64,000 nt of DNA from Patulibacter minatonensis DSM 18081 (GCF_000519325.1 NZ_KI912613.1:5239478-5303477), one strand, 5' to 3'. Numbered from the stretch's first letter, positions 16,615-25,748 are shown. The notes: generated from the letters alone by a model not told the origin. Made by a program: numbers and translations.

Positions 16615-18162
16615 TCAGTCGCCGGAGACGCTCTCGGACGTCTTGATGGCGACCTCGTCGTGGGCCCCGATCTCGCCCGACGGGGTCTTGCCCGCCTGGT
16701 ACGGGTACGGCGACTGCTTCGTGTCGCCCTCCTCGAGGTACTCGTCCTCGGCGTTGACCTCCCAGAGGTCGTGGTCCTCGCCGTAGAGGTTGTCGACGGC
16801 ACGCATCGACGTGAGCATCGAGTGGTCGGAGTTGTTGTAGCGGTGCAGCCCGTTGCGGCCGACCTGCTGCAGGTTCTCGATCGAGGAGACCCAGCGCTTG
16901 ATCGTCTGGACGTTCTCGGCGTACCCGTCGACGTAGTCGGGGTAGGCCTTCGGGACGCGGACGACGTAGCCCTTGACGACCTGGCCGGGCTTCGAGAGCC
17001 CGATCTCCTGGAGCTCCTTCGTGGCGAGCTTCACGAGGTCCTCGTCGGACGACGTCCAGAGGTCGTCGCCCTCGAAGCAGAAGTACTCCATGCCGACGCA
17101 GGCCTTGGTCTCGTCCGGGACCATCCAGGGGCTCCACGAGCGGAAGTTCTGGACGCGGCCGACGATGACGCCGGGCTCGTGGATGTAGATCCAGTTGTCC
17201 GGGAACGGGTCCTCGCCGTCCAGGATCAGGGAGACCGTCAGGAAGTCGCGGTAGCGGAGCGCCTCGGCGGCGGCGACGACCTCGGCCGGCGCGCCCTCCG
17301 TCATGCGCAGCAGGTTGCGCAGCGGCAGCGAGGAGACGACGTTGCCGAAGTCGGTGATGGTCTCGCCGTTCACCGTGATCTCGGTGATGCGGTTCCCCTC
17401 GAGCTTCATGCGCTCGATCGGGCTCTCCATCTCGATGGACCCACCGCGCGACTCGATCGCGTTGGTCATCTTCTCCCACATCTGGCCGGGGCCGTAGCGG
17501 GGGTAGTCGAACTCGGTGATCAGCGTCTTGATCTCGCCGTTCTTCGACGGGAAGAACGCGTCCTTGGCCGCCGTCATGAACGACAGGCCCTTGATGCGCT
17601 GGGCGGCCCAGTCGGCCGTCATCTCGCTGGCCGGCCGGCCCCAGACCTTCTCCGTGTACGTCTTGAAGAAGTGCTCGTAGAGGCGCTTGCCGAAGCGGGC
17701 GGACACCCACTCCTCGAGCGAGGCCTCGGGCTTGCGGCGGAACGGCTTCTTGACGAGCGCCCAGAGGTACGAGAAGCCCGAGCGCGTCAGCTCGACGGGG
17801 CCGAGCTTCTTGATGACGTCCATCCCGTTGAGGGGGTAGTCGAGGAACTTGCCGTTCCAGAAGATGCGGGACATCCGCGGGCGGCGCAGGAACTCGTCGC
17901 CCATGATCTCGTACCAGAGGTCCTCGACCTCGCGCACCTTCGTGAAGAAGCGGTGCCCGCCGAGGTCGAAGCGGTAGCCGTCGCGCACGACGGTCATCGC
18001 GATGCCGCCGACCTGGTCCGCGGCCTCGTAGACGACGACGTCCGCATCGCGCTTGGCGAGGAGGTAGCCGGCCGTCAGGCCGGCCGGGCCACCGCCGATC
18101 ACCATGGTGCGCCCCTCGGGCGCGGTGGGGGTGTTCGAAGGCGATGTGGTGCCGTCGTGCAT
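16615..18162 (-). CDS. FAD-dependent oxidoreductase (UDP-galactopyranose mutase/protoporphyrinogen-oxidase-like)
   Basis: 515 residues. The dinucleotide motif VIGGGPAGLTAGYLLA is near residue 20, followed by YEAADQVGG and the amine-oxidase-type YRFDLGGHRFF; WGRPASEMTADWAAQRI and YPRYGPGQMWEKM are typical of the NAD(P)-binding/amine-oxidase superfamily members found beside glycosyltransferases. ATG 18162 is preferred (AGGAG 5 nt upstream) over an in-frame start at 18216. It is the third gene of a run with two large membrane glycosyltransferase-like proteins, suggesting envelope-polysaccharide chemistry. The substrate is unknown. Confidence 0.78.
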   Translation of the reverse strand: MHDGTTSPSNTPTAPEGRTMVIGGGPAGLTAGYLLAKRDADVVVYEAADQVGGIAMTVVRDGYRFDLGGHRFFTKVREVEDLWYEIMGDEFLRRPRMSRIFWNGKFLDYPLNGMDVIKKLGPVELTRSGFSYLWALVKKPFRRKPEASLEEWVSARFGKRLYEHFFKTYTEKVWGRPASEMTADWAAQRIKGLSFMTAAKDAFFPSKNGEIKTLITEFDYPRYGPGQMWEKMTNAIESRGGSIEMESPIERMKLEGNRITEITVNGETITDFGNVVSSLPLRNLLRMTEGAPAEVVAAAEALRYRDFLTVSLILDGEDPFPDNWIYIHEPGVIVGRVQNFRSWSPWMVPDETKACVGMEYFCFEGDDLWTSSDEDLVKLATKELQEIGLSKPGQVVKGYVVRVPKAYPDYVDGYAENVQTIKRWVSSIENLQQVGRNGLHRYNNSDHSMLTSMRAVDNLYGEDHDLWEVNAEDEYLEEGDTKQSPYPYQAGKTPSGEIGAHDEVAIKTSESVSGD

Positions 18163-18228
18163 CGGGACTCCTACGGTCGGGGTGCGTTCAGCAAGGTCTA
18201 GGACCTCTACCCGCAACCCGAGGAAAGG

Positions 18229-19884
18229 TCACGGCCGAACGGTGAAGAGTACGCCAAAATCGCCCGCACCCGGTCCGATGACGGGTCGACGACCCACCAT
18301 CCGGAGTCGCGGGTCGGCCAGGAGCAGCGATCTCCACGCTCGTGTGCGATCGGCCACGAGGCGCGTCCACGGGCCCGTCCAGTTGCCGCGGGAGACCACC
18401 GGGAGCACCAGGAGGATCGACGATCCCGGCTTCTGCGCGCGGATCAGACGGTCGGCGACGACCCACGGCTCCGCGGCCTTCAGGCGGTCGAGCCCGTGCC
18501 GCCAGTCGAAGATCCGGACGTCCTTCTGCGGCCCGATCGACGTGGCGTAGTTGACGCCGGACGGGACCCCGTTGTGCCGCAGGCCGTAGGCGATCACCGG
18601 CAGCTGCTCCGGGTGCACGCTGATCACGAGGTCGCCGGACCGCAGCTCCGGTGCGGTCGCCTTGACCATGGCCTCCGGCGTCGCCTTGTTGTTCAGGCGC
18701 GTGCCCTGGGTGCTCGTGCCCCAGACGACGAGGAGGATCAGCAGCACCGCGAGCGGTGCCCGTCCCGAGCGCGTCAGGAGCAGCCCGCCGAGGATCACGG
18801 CAGGGCCGATCAGGACCCCCATGTAGCGGCTGGCCCACGCCGGGCTGATGAGCGACGCCACCCAGGCGAAGAGCAGGGTCGAGACGAACATCACGCCGAG
18901 CACGACCGCGTGCTGCAGGAGCGTCCCGGCCTCGGCGGGCTCGGCGACGGCGGGGCCCGTCGTCCGGCGGCTGCGGGCGGCGATCAGGACGCTCGCGCCG
19001 AAGATCCCCGTGCAGAGGAAGATCGCGGCGGGGACGCTCGGCTGGGCGATCGACGCGGCCCCCTCGACCGCCATCTGGAACGTCGGCTTCAGCGACCACG
19101 GCGCGCCGGTCTCGCTCGCCTGCTTGGCGAGGATCGGGACCCACGGGGCCCACGCGATCGCCGCGGCGAGGTGGACGAGGAAGCCGATCTTCACGACGCG
19201 GACGCGCGCGGCACGGTCGGACTGCATCAGGGCGCGCGTGCCGACCGCCAGGACGCTGCCGCCGACGAGGAAGACGCCCCACGTGTGGGTGTAGAGGAGG
19301 ACGATCAGGACGCCGGCGGTCGCGATCTGGACCTTCCGGGCGCCCTCGTCGAAGAGCCGCAGGTGGAGCCCGGCCACCAGCACGGAGAGGAACGCCACCA
19401 GCGAGTACATCCGGGTCTCCTGCCCGAAGTACGTGAGGTACGGCAGGGTGGCGGCCACCGCGGTCGCGCCGAGCGCCACGCGGATGCCCAGCGGCCGGCG
19501 CGTCAGCAGGTACGTGGCCGGGATCGTCAGCAGCGAGAACAACGTCGACAGCGTGTGCGCCGCCGCGACGGAGTCGCCGAACAGCGACAGCCAGACGTTG
19601 AGCAGCAGGTAGTAGACCGGCGGGTTCCCGTCGAGGCGCAGCGCCGACGGGATCTCGGTGAACGGGAAATGCGCGACGCCGACGCTGATTCCCTCGTCGA
19701 TCCAGAACGGCGCGTCGAGGTTGCGGGTCCGCAGGTACGCGGACCACAGGAACAGCAGGAGGACGGTGACCGGCGCTCCCCGGCCGACGAACCACGCGAC
19801 CGTGCGCGAGGCCTTCCGGCCGGCCACGCCGAGGTGGTCCGACGAGGGCGGGGTCCCGGTGGCGTCGGGCGTCGTGGAGCTCAT
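18229..19884 (-). CDS. GT39/ArnT-like membrane glycosyltransferase
   Basis: 551 residues with about ten hydrophobic segments. The first extracytoplasmic loop carries the acidic pair in FWIDEGISVGVAHFP and the downstream GNPPVYYLLLNVWLSLFG block, both typical of polyprenyl-phosphate-sugar-dependent GT-C enzymes (mannosyltransferase/ArnT superfamily). The C-terminal 130 residues form an extracytoplasmic domain. Likely moves a sugar from a lipid carrier to an acceptor outside the membrane. ATG 19884 overlaps the upstream gene by 4 nt, and the two may form a pair. Confidence 0.75.
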   Translation of the reverse strand: MSSTTPDATGTPPSSDHLGVAGRKASRTVAWFVGRGAPVTVLLLFLWSAYLRTRNLDAPFWIDEGISVGVAHFPFTEIPSALRLDGNPPVYYLLLNVWLSLFGDSVAAAHTLSTLFSLLTIPATYLLTRRPLGIRVALGATAVAATLPYLTYFGQETRMYSLVAFLSVLVAGLHLRLFDEGARKVQIATAGVLIVLLYTHTWGVFLVGGSVLAVGTRALMQSDRAARVRVVKIGFLVHLAAAIAWAPWVPILAKQASETGAPWSLKPTFQMAVEGAASIAQPSVPAAIFLCTGIFGASVLIAARSRRTTGPAVAEPAEAGTLLQHAVVLGVMFVSTLLFAWVASLISPAWASRYMGVLIGPAVILGGLLLTRSGRAPLAVLLILLVVWGTSTQGTRLNNKATPEAMVKATAPELRSGDLVISVHPEQLPVIAYGLRHNGVPSGVNYATSIGPQKDVRIFDWRHGLDRLKAAEPWVVADRLIRAQKPGSSILLVLPVVSRGNWTGPWTRLVADRTRAWRSLLLADPRLRMVGRRPVIGPGAGDFGVLFTVRP

Positions 19885-21494
19885 CGCGAAGGTCCTCCCG
19901 GCGCGGGGCATCCCGCGGCCTCGATCTGCCAGTACTTCGTGGTCGCCAGGGTCGGCATCGCGGGGACGCGTCGCCCGTCCGGCGTCGGGTCGGTGCCCTT
20001 CCGGATGCGGACGCGGAACAGCACCCGCTGCCCGGGTCCGAGCGCGTTGCGGACGTCGACGGCGTGCTCGTCGAGCGCCCAGGCGACCTGCGGGACCATG
20101 ATGTTCAGCGTGCCGGCCCCCCCGCACGCCTTGAGGCGGTCGGCGCCGCCGGCGTCGTCGATCGCGGTCGGGAGGTTCTCGACGAGCCGCCCCTCGTACA
20201 CGAGGTTCCGCAGGAGCCCGGGCATCTGGGACACCGCGGTGACGGCGATGACGACGAGCGCCGCCCCCGCCAGCCCCAGGCGCGGCCCCGCGGGGAGGTC
20301 GCGGAGGACGAGTCCGGCGGCGGCCGCGGCGGCCACCATCAGGAGGCCCGCGGGCTGGATCAGGTAGCGCTCGTTCCCCGAGTACCCGCGCTCGGTCATG
20401 ATCACGACGAGGACGAGCCAGGCCAGCCCGAGCAGCGCGATGCCGCCGACGGCCTGCCACGCCGTCGGGGTCCCGCCGCGCCACCACGCGGGCTCGCCCG
20501 GCACGGCGGTGTCCGGGGTCCAGCGCCGCGGGCCGGAGGGTGCGGAGGGCCGGGCGGGCGGACCGGTGGCCTCGGCGGGCGACATCGGGTCGGTCGACGG
20601 CGTGCCGGCCGTCGGTGTCGCAGCGCCCGACGGCGCATCGCCCCCCGCCGCAGAGGACCCGGACGCCGACGCACCGGCCGACGGGCCCGCCGTGCGGCTC
20701 CGCCCGGCGACCACCACGAGCAGGATCCCGACGACCGCGGCGGCGGCCCAGGTCACCGTCGGGACCATGTCGGCGAAGTTGCGGACGATGGTCCACCACG
20801 GGTGGGCGGTCAGCGACGCGGAGCCGGGGTCGGGGTTCTGGGCGCGGGACGAGGCGCGCCAGAAGTCGCCGGAGCCCCACTTCTCGGGCAGGAGCCACGC
20901 CGGCGGCAGGATGACCAGGCCGCCCAGGACCGCGAGCCGCCCGCGAAGGTCGGAGCGCCACGCGACCCAGCCCGCGTAGACCAGCAGGAACGGCCAGGCC
21001 TCCGGGCGCAGCAGCGCGGCGGCGACCCAGCAGGCCATCGCGACGCCCCGCCGGCGGTCGAGCTCGGCGAGGACCGCCGAGAAGACGAACAGCACGAGGA
21101 TGCCCTCGCTGTTCGCGAACCAGCCGTGCTTGAAGAACCAGGGGGCGAACAGGAGCGGCGCGGCGGCGACGACCCCGGCGGCGGTGCCGGCGATCCGGCG
21201 GGCGAGCACGAACGCCGCCACGACGCCGGCGAGGGTGCCGGCGCGGGCGACCACGATCCAGAGGTCCGGGGCGGCGGAGCCGAACAGCGACGCCACGGAG
21301 GTGACGACCACGGGCAGCGGCTTCCAGGACGGCCCGGAGACGGTGTTCAGGTCGCCGTGGACCACCTCGCGGCCCCACACGATCCAGGACCACGGATCGT
21401 AGGTCGCCGTCGAGGGCGCCAGGAGGGAGAGCGCGGCCAGGGCGAACAGCGCCCCGGCGACGATGGCCACGGGCGTGCGTACGGAGGCGCCCAT
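19881..21494 (-). CDS. Multi-TM glycosyltransferase-like membrane protein
   Basis: 537 residues, about nine TM segments. The first loop reads TYDPWSWIVWGREVVHGDL and PSWKPLPVVVTSVASLFG, which resembles actinobacterial GT-C proteins of unknown specificity. A 90-residue Ala/Pro/Ser/Thr-rich insertion (about 295-375) separates two membrane blocks. The C-terminus is a soluble extracytoplasmic domain. ATG 21494 has TACGAT 9 bp upstream. Stop overlaps the next gene (ATGA). Function is inferred from topology and pairing, not from a clear catalytic motif. Confidence 0.62.
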   Translation of the reverse strand: MGASVRTPVAIVAGALFALAALSLLAPSTATYDPWSWIVWGREVVHGDLNTVSGPSWKPLPVVVTSVASLFGSAAPDLWIVVARAGTLAGVVAAFVLARRIAGTAAGVVAAAPLLFAPWFFKHGWFANSEGILVLFVFSAVLAELDRRRGVAMACWVAAALLRPEAWPFLLVYAGWVAWRSDLRGRLAVLGGLVILPPAWLLPEKWGSGDFWRASSRAQNPDPGSASLTAHPWWTIVRNFADMVPTVTWAAAAVVGILLVVVAGRSRTAGPSAGASASGSSAAGGDAPSGAATPTAGTPSTDPMSPAEATGPPARPSAPSGPRRWTPDTAVPGEPAWWRGGTPTAWQAVGGIALLGLAWLVLVVIMTERGYSGNERYLIQPAGLLMVAAAAAAGLVLRDLPAGPRLGLAGAALVVIAVTAVSQMPGLLRNLVYEGRLVENLPTAIDDAGGADRLKACGGAGTLNIMVPQVAWALDEHAVDVRNALGPGQRVLFRVRIRKGTDPTPDGRRVPAMPTLATTKYWQIEAAGCPAPGGPSR

Positions 21495-21613
21495 GCCGGC
21501 GACATCGTATCCGCGGGCGGGTCCCGCGGTGCCGCCCCGCCCGCCGGGCCCCGGGTGGGTGCTGCGCCGACCGGGGACGTCGCGGGACGGCTCGGCCGGC
21601 CGCGTGCCCGCGC

Positions 21614-22105
21614 TCACTGTCCCCGGACGATCGTGGCGACGGCCTGGGCGACGGCCCCTTCCCCGCGTCCGACCGCGTCGAGCCGCTCGGCCGTCGTCGC
21701 CTTCACGTTGACGCGGTCCGGCGCGATCCGGGCGGCGTCGGCGAGGCCCGCCGCCATGGCCTCCTTGTGCGGCTTCAGCTTGGGCCGCTCGAGGATCACG
21801 GTCGCGTCGATCGACGTCGTCGTCCACCCGGCGTCGGCCACGAGGCCCGCGACGTGGCGCAGGAGCGCGATCGAGTCGGCGCCGCGCCAGCGCTCGTCGG
21901 TGTCGGGGAAGTGCTCGCCGATGTCGCCCATCCCGGCGGCCCCGAGCAGGGCGTCGATGACCGCGTGGGTGAGGACGTCGGCGTCGCTGTGCCCGTCGAG
22001 GCCGAGCTCGCTCTCGATCCGGACGCCGCCGAGGATCAGCGGGCGTCCCGCGACCAGCCGGTGGCTGTCCCAGCCGAGCCCCGTCCGCACGTCGAACGCG
22101 GTCAT
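21614..22105 (-). CDS. ispF: 2-C-methyl-D-erythritol 2,4-cyclodiphosphate synthase
   Basis: Fifth step of the MEP isoprenoid pathway. 163 residues, normal length. Metal ligands are in GLGWDSHRL and LDGHSDADVLTHAVIDALLGAA; GDIGEHFPDTD and VNVKATTAERLDAVGRGEGAVAQAV are diagnostic. Its ATG shares one base with the TGA of the PHP-phosphatase gene, which in turn overlaps ispD, so the three are surely one translation unit. Next downstream genes are the membrane glycosyltransferases, after a 119-bp gap. Confidence 0.96.
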   Translation of the reverse strand: MTAFDVRTGLGWDSHRLVAGRPLILGGVRIESELGLDGHSDADVLTHAVIDALLGAAGMGDIGEHFPDTDERWRGADSIALLRHVAGLVADAGWTTTSIDATVILERPKLKPHKEAMAAGLADAARIAPDRVNVKATTAERLDAVGRGEGAVAQAVATIVRGQ

Positions 22106-23028
22106 CAGCCCGGCCGGCCGGTCTCGGGGTCGATCGCCGGCGGCGGGGTGTTCCCGTGGCGGTGCGCGGTCTCGCGGTCGGCGTCCTCGATCGGGATCGC
22201 GCGCGGCGTCCGGCGCTCGAACGTCGTCAGCTCGGTGATCCCGACGGCGTCGAGGGCCTCCAGGGCCTCGGCGTAGCCGTACCCGAGGTGCTCGGTGGTG
22301 TGGGCGTCGCTGGACAGCGCGACCGCGTTGCCGGCGTCGGCCACCATCTCGAGGAACGCGGTCGCCGGGTAGAGCTCGCCCGCGGGCTTGCGCAGCCCCG
22401 CGGTGGAGATCTCGACCACGATCCCGGACTCGGCGATCGCCTCGATCGCCGGCTCGTAGAAGTAGCGCGGGTCGATCTCGGGCGCCGGCCGGTTCCGGCC
22501 CCAGACCTTCACGAGGTCCGGGTGCGCCAGGATGTCGTAGAGGCCGCTGCGCGCGCACTCGGCGAGCGTCTCGAAGTACTTCCGCCAGACGTCGTCGGCG
22601 CTGCGGGCCCCGTCCCAGACGTCCCAGTTCGTCCCGGTCTCGGAGTACTCGGCGTCGACGCCGCGGTCCGCCAGGAAGTGGACCGAGCCGATCACGTAGT
22701 CCCAGTCGCGGGCCCCGAGGAGCTCGGCCATCCGGTCCTCGCGGCCGGGGATGAAGTCGGCCTCGATCCCGAGCTTGAGGTCGGTCTCCTCGCGCACGAA
22801 CGCGCAGTAGGCGTCGAGGTCGTCCCGCGCGGAGAACTTCCAGAACGGGTGCTGCCACACGTCGAGGGCCTGCTCGAAGCGATGGATGTGCTCCGAGGCG
22901 CCGAGCTCCGTGATCCCGCGGGCCGTCGCGGCGGCGCGGTAGGCCTCGCCGTTCTTCCCCGTGAAGTACTGGTCGGGCTCCGACGGATGGGCGTCGGGAC
23001 GCAGGTGCACGTGGAGATCGCTCAGCAC
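22105..23028 (-). CDS. PHP-domain phosphatase, histidinol-phosphatase-like
   Basis: 307 residues with the PHP metal-site series: DLHVHLRP (residues 4-11), ASEHIHRF, IGSVHFL, LAHPDLVKVWG and SSDAHTTEHLG. This resembles HisJ/HisK histidinol-phosphate phosphatases, but no his gene is near. GTG 23028 overlaps the end of ispD by 7 nt, and its stop overlaps the ispF start by 1 nt. Placement between two MEP-pathway genes suggests co-regulation or a phosphatase role linked to that pathway; this is inference, and the histidine-pathway role remains the default. Confidence 0.82.
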   Translation of the reverse strand: MLSDLHVHLRPDAHPSEPDQYFTGKNGEAYRAAATARGITELGASEHIHRFEQALDVWQHPFWKFSARDDLDAYCAFVREETDLKLGIEADFIPGREDRMAELLGARDWDYVIGSVHFLADRGVDAEYSETGTNWDVWDGARSADDVWRKYFETLAECARSGLYDILAHPDLVKVWGRNRPAPEIDPRYFYEPAIEAIAESGIVVEISTAGLRKPAGELYPATAFLEMVADAGNAVALSSDAHTTEHLGYGYAEALEALDAVGITELTTFERRTPRAIPIEDADRETAHRHGNTPPPAIDPETGRPG

Positions 23029-23840
23029 GGGGCGGGATTCTGCCCGACTTCGCGCAGGAGCAGCCCGGCGAGGTGCAGGTCCTCGGGCACGGTGACCTTC
23101 AGGTTGGTCCGCGGGGCCGGGACCAGACGGACGTCGCCGCCCGCGGCCTCGACGAGCGAGGCGTCGTCGGTCGCGGCGGCGAGCTCCACGTCCGGGCGGT
23201 CCATGGCGGCGGCGAGGATGCCACGGCGGAAGACCTGCGGCGTCTGGATCGACCACAGCAGCGAGCGGTCGATCGTGCGGTCCACGCGCGGCAGCCCCAC
23301 GGGGTCCCCCGGCTCGGGCGGGGCGCCGTGCGGCGCGCGCGCGGACTTGACGGTGTCGGTCACCGCGGCGGCGGCGATGGCGGCGTCGGCGCCCGCCGCG
23401 ACGCCCAGCAGGCAGGCACGGACGAGGTCCACGGTGACCATCGGGCGGGCCCCGTCGTGCACGAGCACGGGCTCCTGGGGCGGCCCGTCGCCGGCGGCGC
23501 GGAGACCCGCGCGCACCGAGTGCGACCGCTCGGCGCCGCCCGGGACCGCGACGACGCGTCGCCCGTCCGGCCCGTCCCACGCGCCGGGCGCGAGGCCCCA
23601 CGCGGTCGGGTCGTCCGGGAGCTCCTCCCCCGCGGGCAGCACGACGACGATGCGCCGCAGCAGCGCGACGGCGCACAGGACCTCGAGGGACCAGGCCACG
23701 AGCGGGCGCCCCGCGAGCGGGACGAGGGCCTTGGGGAGGACGTGACCGAGGCGCGTGCCGGCGCCGCCGGCGACGACGACGGCTACGGCCACGGGGACGG
23801 CCGTGCGGTGGACACGACGGGAGGCATCACGCCGGACCAC
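23022..23840 (-). CDS. ispD: 2-C-methyl-D-erythritol 4-phosphate cytidylyltransferase
   Basis: CTP-dependent third step of the MEP pathway. The nucleotide-binding motif VVAGGAGTRLGHVLPKALVPLAG is near residue 22 (here quoted as GAGTRLG then PKAL), with VLVHDGARPMV, IQTPQVFRRG and ATDDASLVE further on. The start is uncertain: GTG 23840 gives 272 residues with a 16-residue basic leader, whereas GTG 23792 gives 256, closer to the family norm. A 44-nt palindrome lies immediately upstream. Confidence 0.92.
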   Translation of the reverse strand: MVRRDASRRVHRTAVPVAVAVVVAGGAGTRLGHVLPKALVPLAGRPLVAWSLEVLCAVALLRRIVVVLPAGEELPDDPTAWGLAPGAWDGPDGRRVVAVPGGAERSHSVRAGLRAAGDGPPQEPVLVHDGARPMVTVDLVRACLLGVAAGADAAIAAAAVTDTVKSARAPHGAPPEPGDPVGLPRVDRTIDRSLLWSIQTPQVFRRGILAAAMDRPDVELAAATDDASLVEAAGGDVRLVPAPRTNLKVTVPEDLHLAGLLLREVGQNPAPC

Positions 23841-23842
23841 GA

Positions 23843-23886
23843 CCCGCCGGCAGCCCGGAGCGTCGACGCTCCGGGCTGCCGGCGGG
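23843..23886 (-). terminator. 44-nt perfect palindrome between carD and ispD
   Basis: A perfect 20-bp stem (arm begins CCCGCCGGCAGC) around TCGA, which is itself self-complementary. It starts 8 bp after the carD stop and ends 3 bp before the furthest ispD start. Most likely a terminator or attenuator that sets the carD-to-ispD ratio. No U-tract follows. Confidence 0.6.
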
Positions 23887-23894
23887 CACGGACC

Positions 23895-24560
23895 TCAGTC
23901 CTGGAGGGCGAGCTCCGCGTCGGTCTCGTCGGCCGACTCGTCCTCGTCGTCCGCCTCGTCCTCGGCGGCGGCCGCGGCGGCGGCGGCGTGGGCGGCGAGG
24001 GCGATGGCCTGCGGCGAGCCCTCGGCGGGCGGGGCGAGGATGCCGTCGAGGTACTCCTCGGCCTCGTCCTCGGTCTTCTCGAGCGCGTACATGAGCTCGG
24101 AGGCGAGCACCTTCTTGGTACGCGTGAACATCTGCTTCTCGCCCGTCGAGAGGCCCTTCTCGTTCTCGCGCGTGGCGAGGTTGCGGACGACCTCGGCCAG
24201 CTCGTAGATGTTGCCGGTCTTGATCTTCTCGCGGTTGTGCTTGAAGCGCCGGTTCCAGTTCTTCGGCATGTCCGTGCACGGACCCTCGAGCACGCCGAGG
24301 ACCTTGCGGACCGTGTCCTCGTCGATGACCCGGCGCAGCCCGACCGCGTTGGCCTGGTCGCACGGGACGTGGACCGTCATGTCGTTGTGCAGGATCCGGA
24401 TCCGCAGGTACTCGCGCTCCTCGCCGAGCACGGTGCGCGGAGCACGGGACTTCACGACTCCCGCACCGTGGTGCGGGTACACGACGTTGTCTCCGACCTG
24501 GAAGTCGCAGTCGGTGCTGATCGGGATCTCGAACAGATCGTCGTCGATGGTCTCAGTCAT
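23895..24560 (-). CDS. carD: CarD-family RNA polymerase-binding transcription regulator
   Basis: Essential actinobacterial regulator type that binds the RNAP beta subunit and stabilises open complexes. 221 residues. The N-terminal Tudor-like domain reads FQVGDNVVYPHHGAGVV and EYLRIRILHNDMTVHVP; the helical DNA-binding domain includes DMPKNWNRRFKHNREKIKTG and ENEKGLSTGEKQMFTRTKKVL. The C-terminal 45 residues are an Ala/Asp/Glu-rich tail absent from the shorter (about 160 aa) mycobacterial protein. ATG 24560 has a strong AGGAGGG site. It lies between disA and ispD. Confidence 0.94.
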   Translation of the reverse strand: MTETIDDDLFEIPISTDCDFQVGDNVVYPHHGAGVVKSRAPRTVLGEEREYLRIRILHNDMTVHVPCDQANAVGLRRVIDEDTVRKVLGVLEGPCTDMPKNWNRRFKHNREKIKTGNIYELAEVVRNLATRENEKGLSTGEKQMFTRTKKVLASELMYALEKTEDEAEEYLDGILAPPAEGSPQAIALAAHAAAAAAAAEDEADDEDESADETDAELALQD

Positions 24561-24635
24561 GTGGTCCCTCCTGGGATGGGCCGCGCTCGGGCGCGGCGGA
24601 ACGATCGCCTTCGGCAGGCGCGACGCGGTGAGGCG

Positions 24636-25748
24636 TCACGTCTGCAGGTAGCGATCGACGAGGTTGATCTCCTGCAGGCGGCGAAGGCCCTCGCGGATGT
24701 CCTTCGCCCGGATCTCGCCGACGCCCGGCACCGATTCCAGCTCGGTGTCGGTTCCGACGAGCAGCTCGTCCAGGCCACCGAACCGTTCGATGATCTGTTG
24801 GACGACGAGCTTGGGGAGGCGCGGGATGCGCCCCAGCACCCGGTGCCCGCGAGGGCTGACCGGGTAGTCCAGCGTGTTGAGCTTCCGGTTGAAGCCGAGG
24901 AGCTCGGCGAGTCGACCGAAATCGAGAAGATCGGGGTGCGGGAGCCGCGGCAGGAGGTCGAGCGCCTCGGCCACCGCCTCCTCGCCGGGGTCCGTGGAGT
25001 AGTCGCGCACGAGCGCGGCCTTCTCCCCCGCCGTGCCGACGGTGGTCTCCTCGAGCTGCATCTCGATGAGCCGGCCGTCGGTGCCGAGCTCGACGATGTA
25101 GCGCTCGATCTCGACCGCCATGCGGGAGACGAGCTCGGCGCGCTGGAGCACGGTGAGGACGTCGTGCAGCGACGCGCCCCCCTCGAACTCGAGCGCCGAG
25201 AGGCGGGTGGAGACCTGGTCCAGGCGGGCGCGGTACTTGTCGAGCGTCGCCAGCGCCTGGTTCGCCTTCGCGAGGACCACCGGGATCTGGTCGAGCTGGT
25301 ACCGCATGCCGTCGACGTAGAGGGAGACGACCTCGCGGCGCTGCGAGACGGCGATCACGAGCGCGGCGGTCTGCTTGCTGACGCGCTCCGCGGTGCGGTG
25401 CCGGGTGCCGGTCTCCTGCGTGAGGATCGTGGGATCCGGCACGAGCTGGACGTTCGCCATCGCGATCTTCGTCGCGTTGGCGTTCAGCGTGATCGCGCCG
25501 TCCATCTTCGCCAGCTGGTAGAGCAGCGCCGGCGTGTAGTCGATGTCCAGGCGGATGCCGCCCGAACAGAGGTGCGTGATCTCCTCGGGCTCACCGATGG
25601 CCAGGAGCCCACCGGTGTGCGCGTTCAAGATCGAATCGATGCCCTCCCGCAAAGCGGTACCGGGCGCAATCATCTCGAGCGCCTTCACCAGCCGGGGTTC
25701 CTGACGACCTTCGAGTTCTTGGAACTCTTCGCCGGGGCGCTGGACCAT
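24636..25748 (-). CDS. disA: DNA integrity scanning protein DisA, diadenylate cyclase
   Basis: Makes c-di-AMP from two ATP and scans DNA for branched structures. 370 residues. The DAC domain shows KMDGAITLNANATKIA and GTRHRTAERVSKQT (DGA and RHR motifs), followed by the helical linker and a C-terminal HhH domain (LPKLVVQQIIERFGGLDELL, VPGVGEIRAKDI). ATG 25748 is chosen because the best -10 box in the window, TACAAT in extended form TGATACAAT, is 7 bp upstream; an in-frame start at 25808 lies before that box. Neighbour radA matches the Bacillus order. Confidence 0.95.
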   Translation of the reverse strand: MVQRPGEEFQELEGRQEPRLVKALEMIAPGTALREGIDSILNAHTGGLLAIGEPEEITHLCSGGIRLDIDYTPALLYQLAKMDGAITLNANATKIAMANVQLVPDPTILTQETGTRHRTAERVSKQTAALVIAVSQRREVVSLYVDGMRYQLDQIPVVLAKANQALATLDKYRARLDQVSTRLSALEFEGGASLHDVLTVLQRAELVSRMAVEIERYIVELGTDGRLIEMQLEETTVGTAGEKAALVRDYSTDPGEEAVAEALDLLPRLPHPDLLDFGRLAELLGFNRKLNTLDYPVSPRGHRVLGRIPRLPKLVVQQIIERFGGLDELLVGTDTELESVPGVGEIRAKDIREGLRRLQEINLVDRYLQT

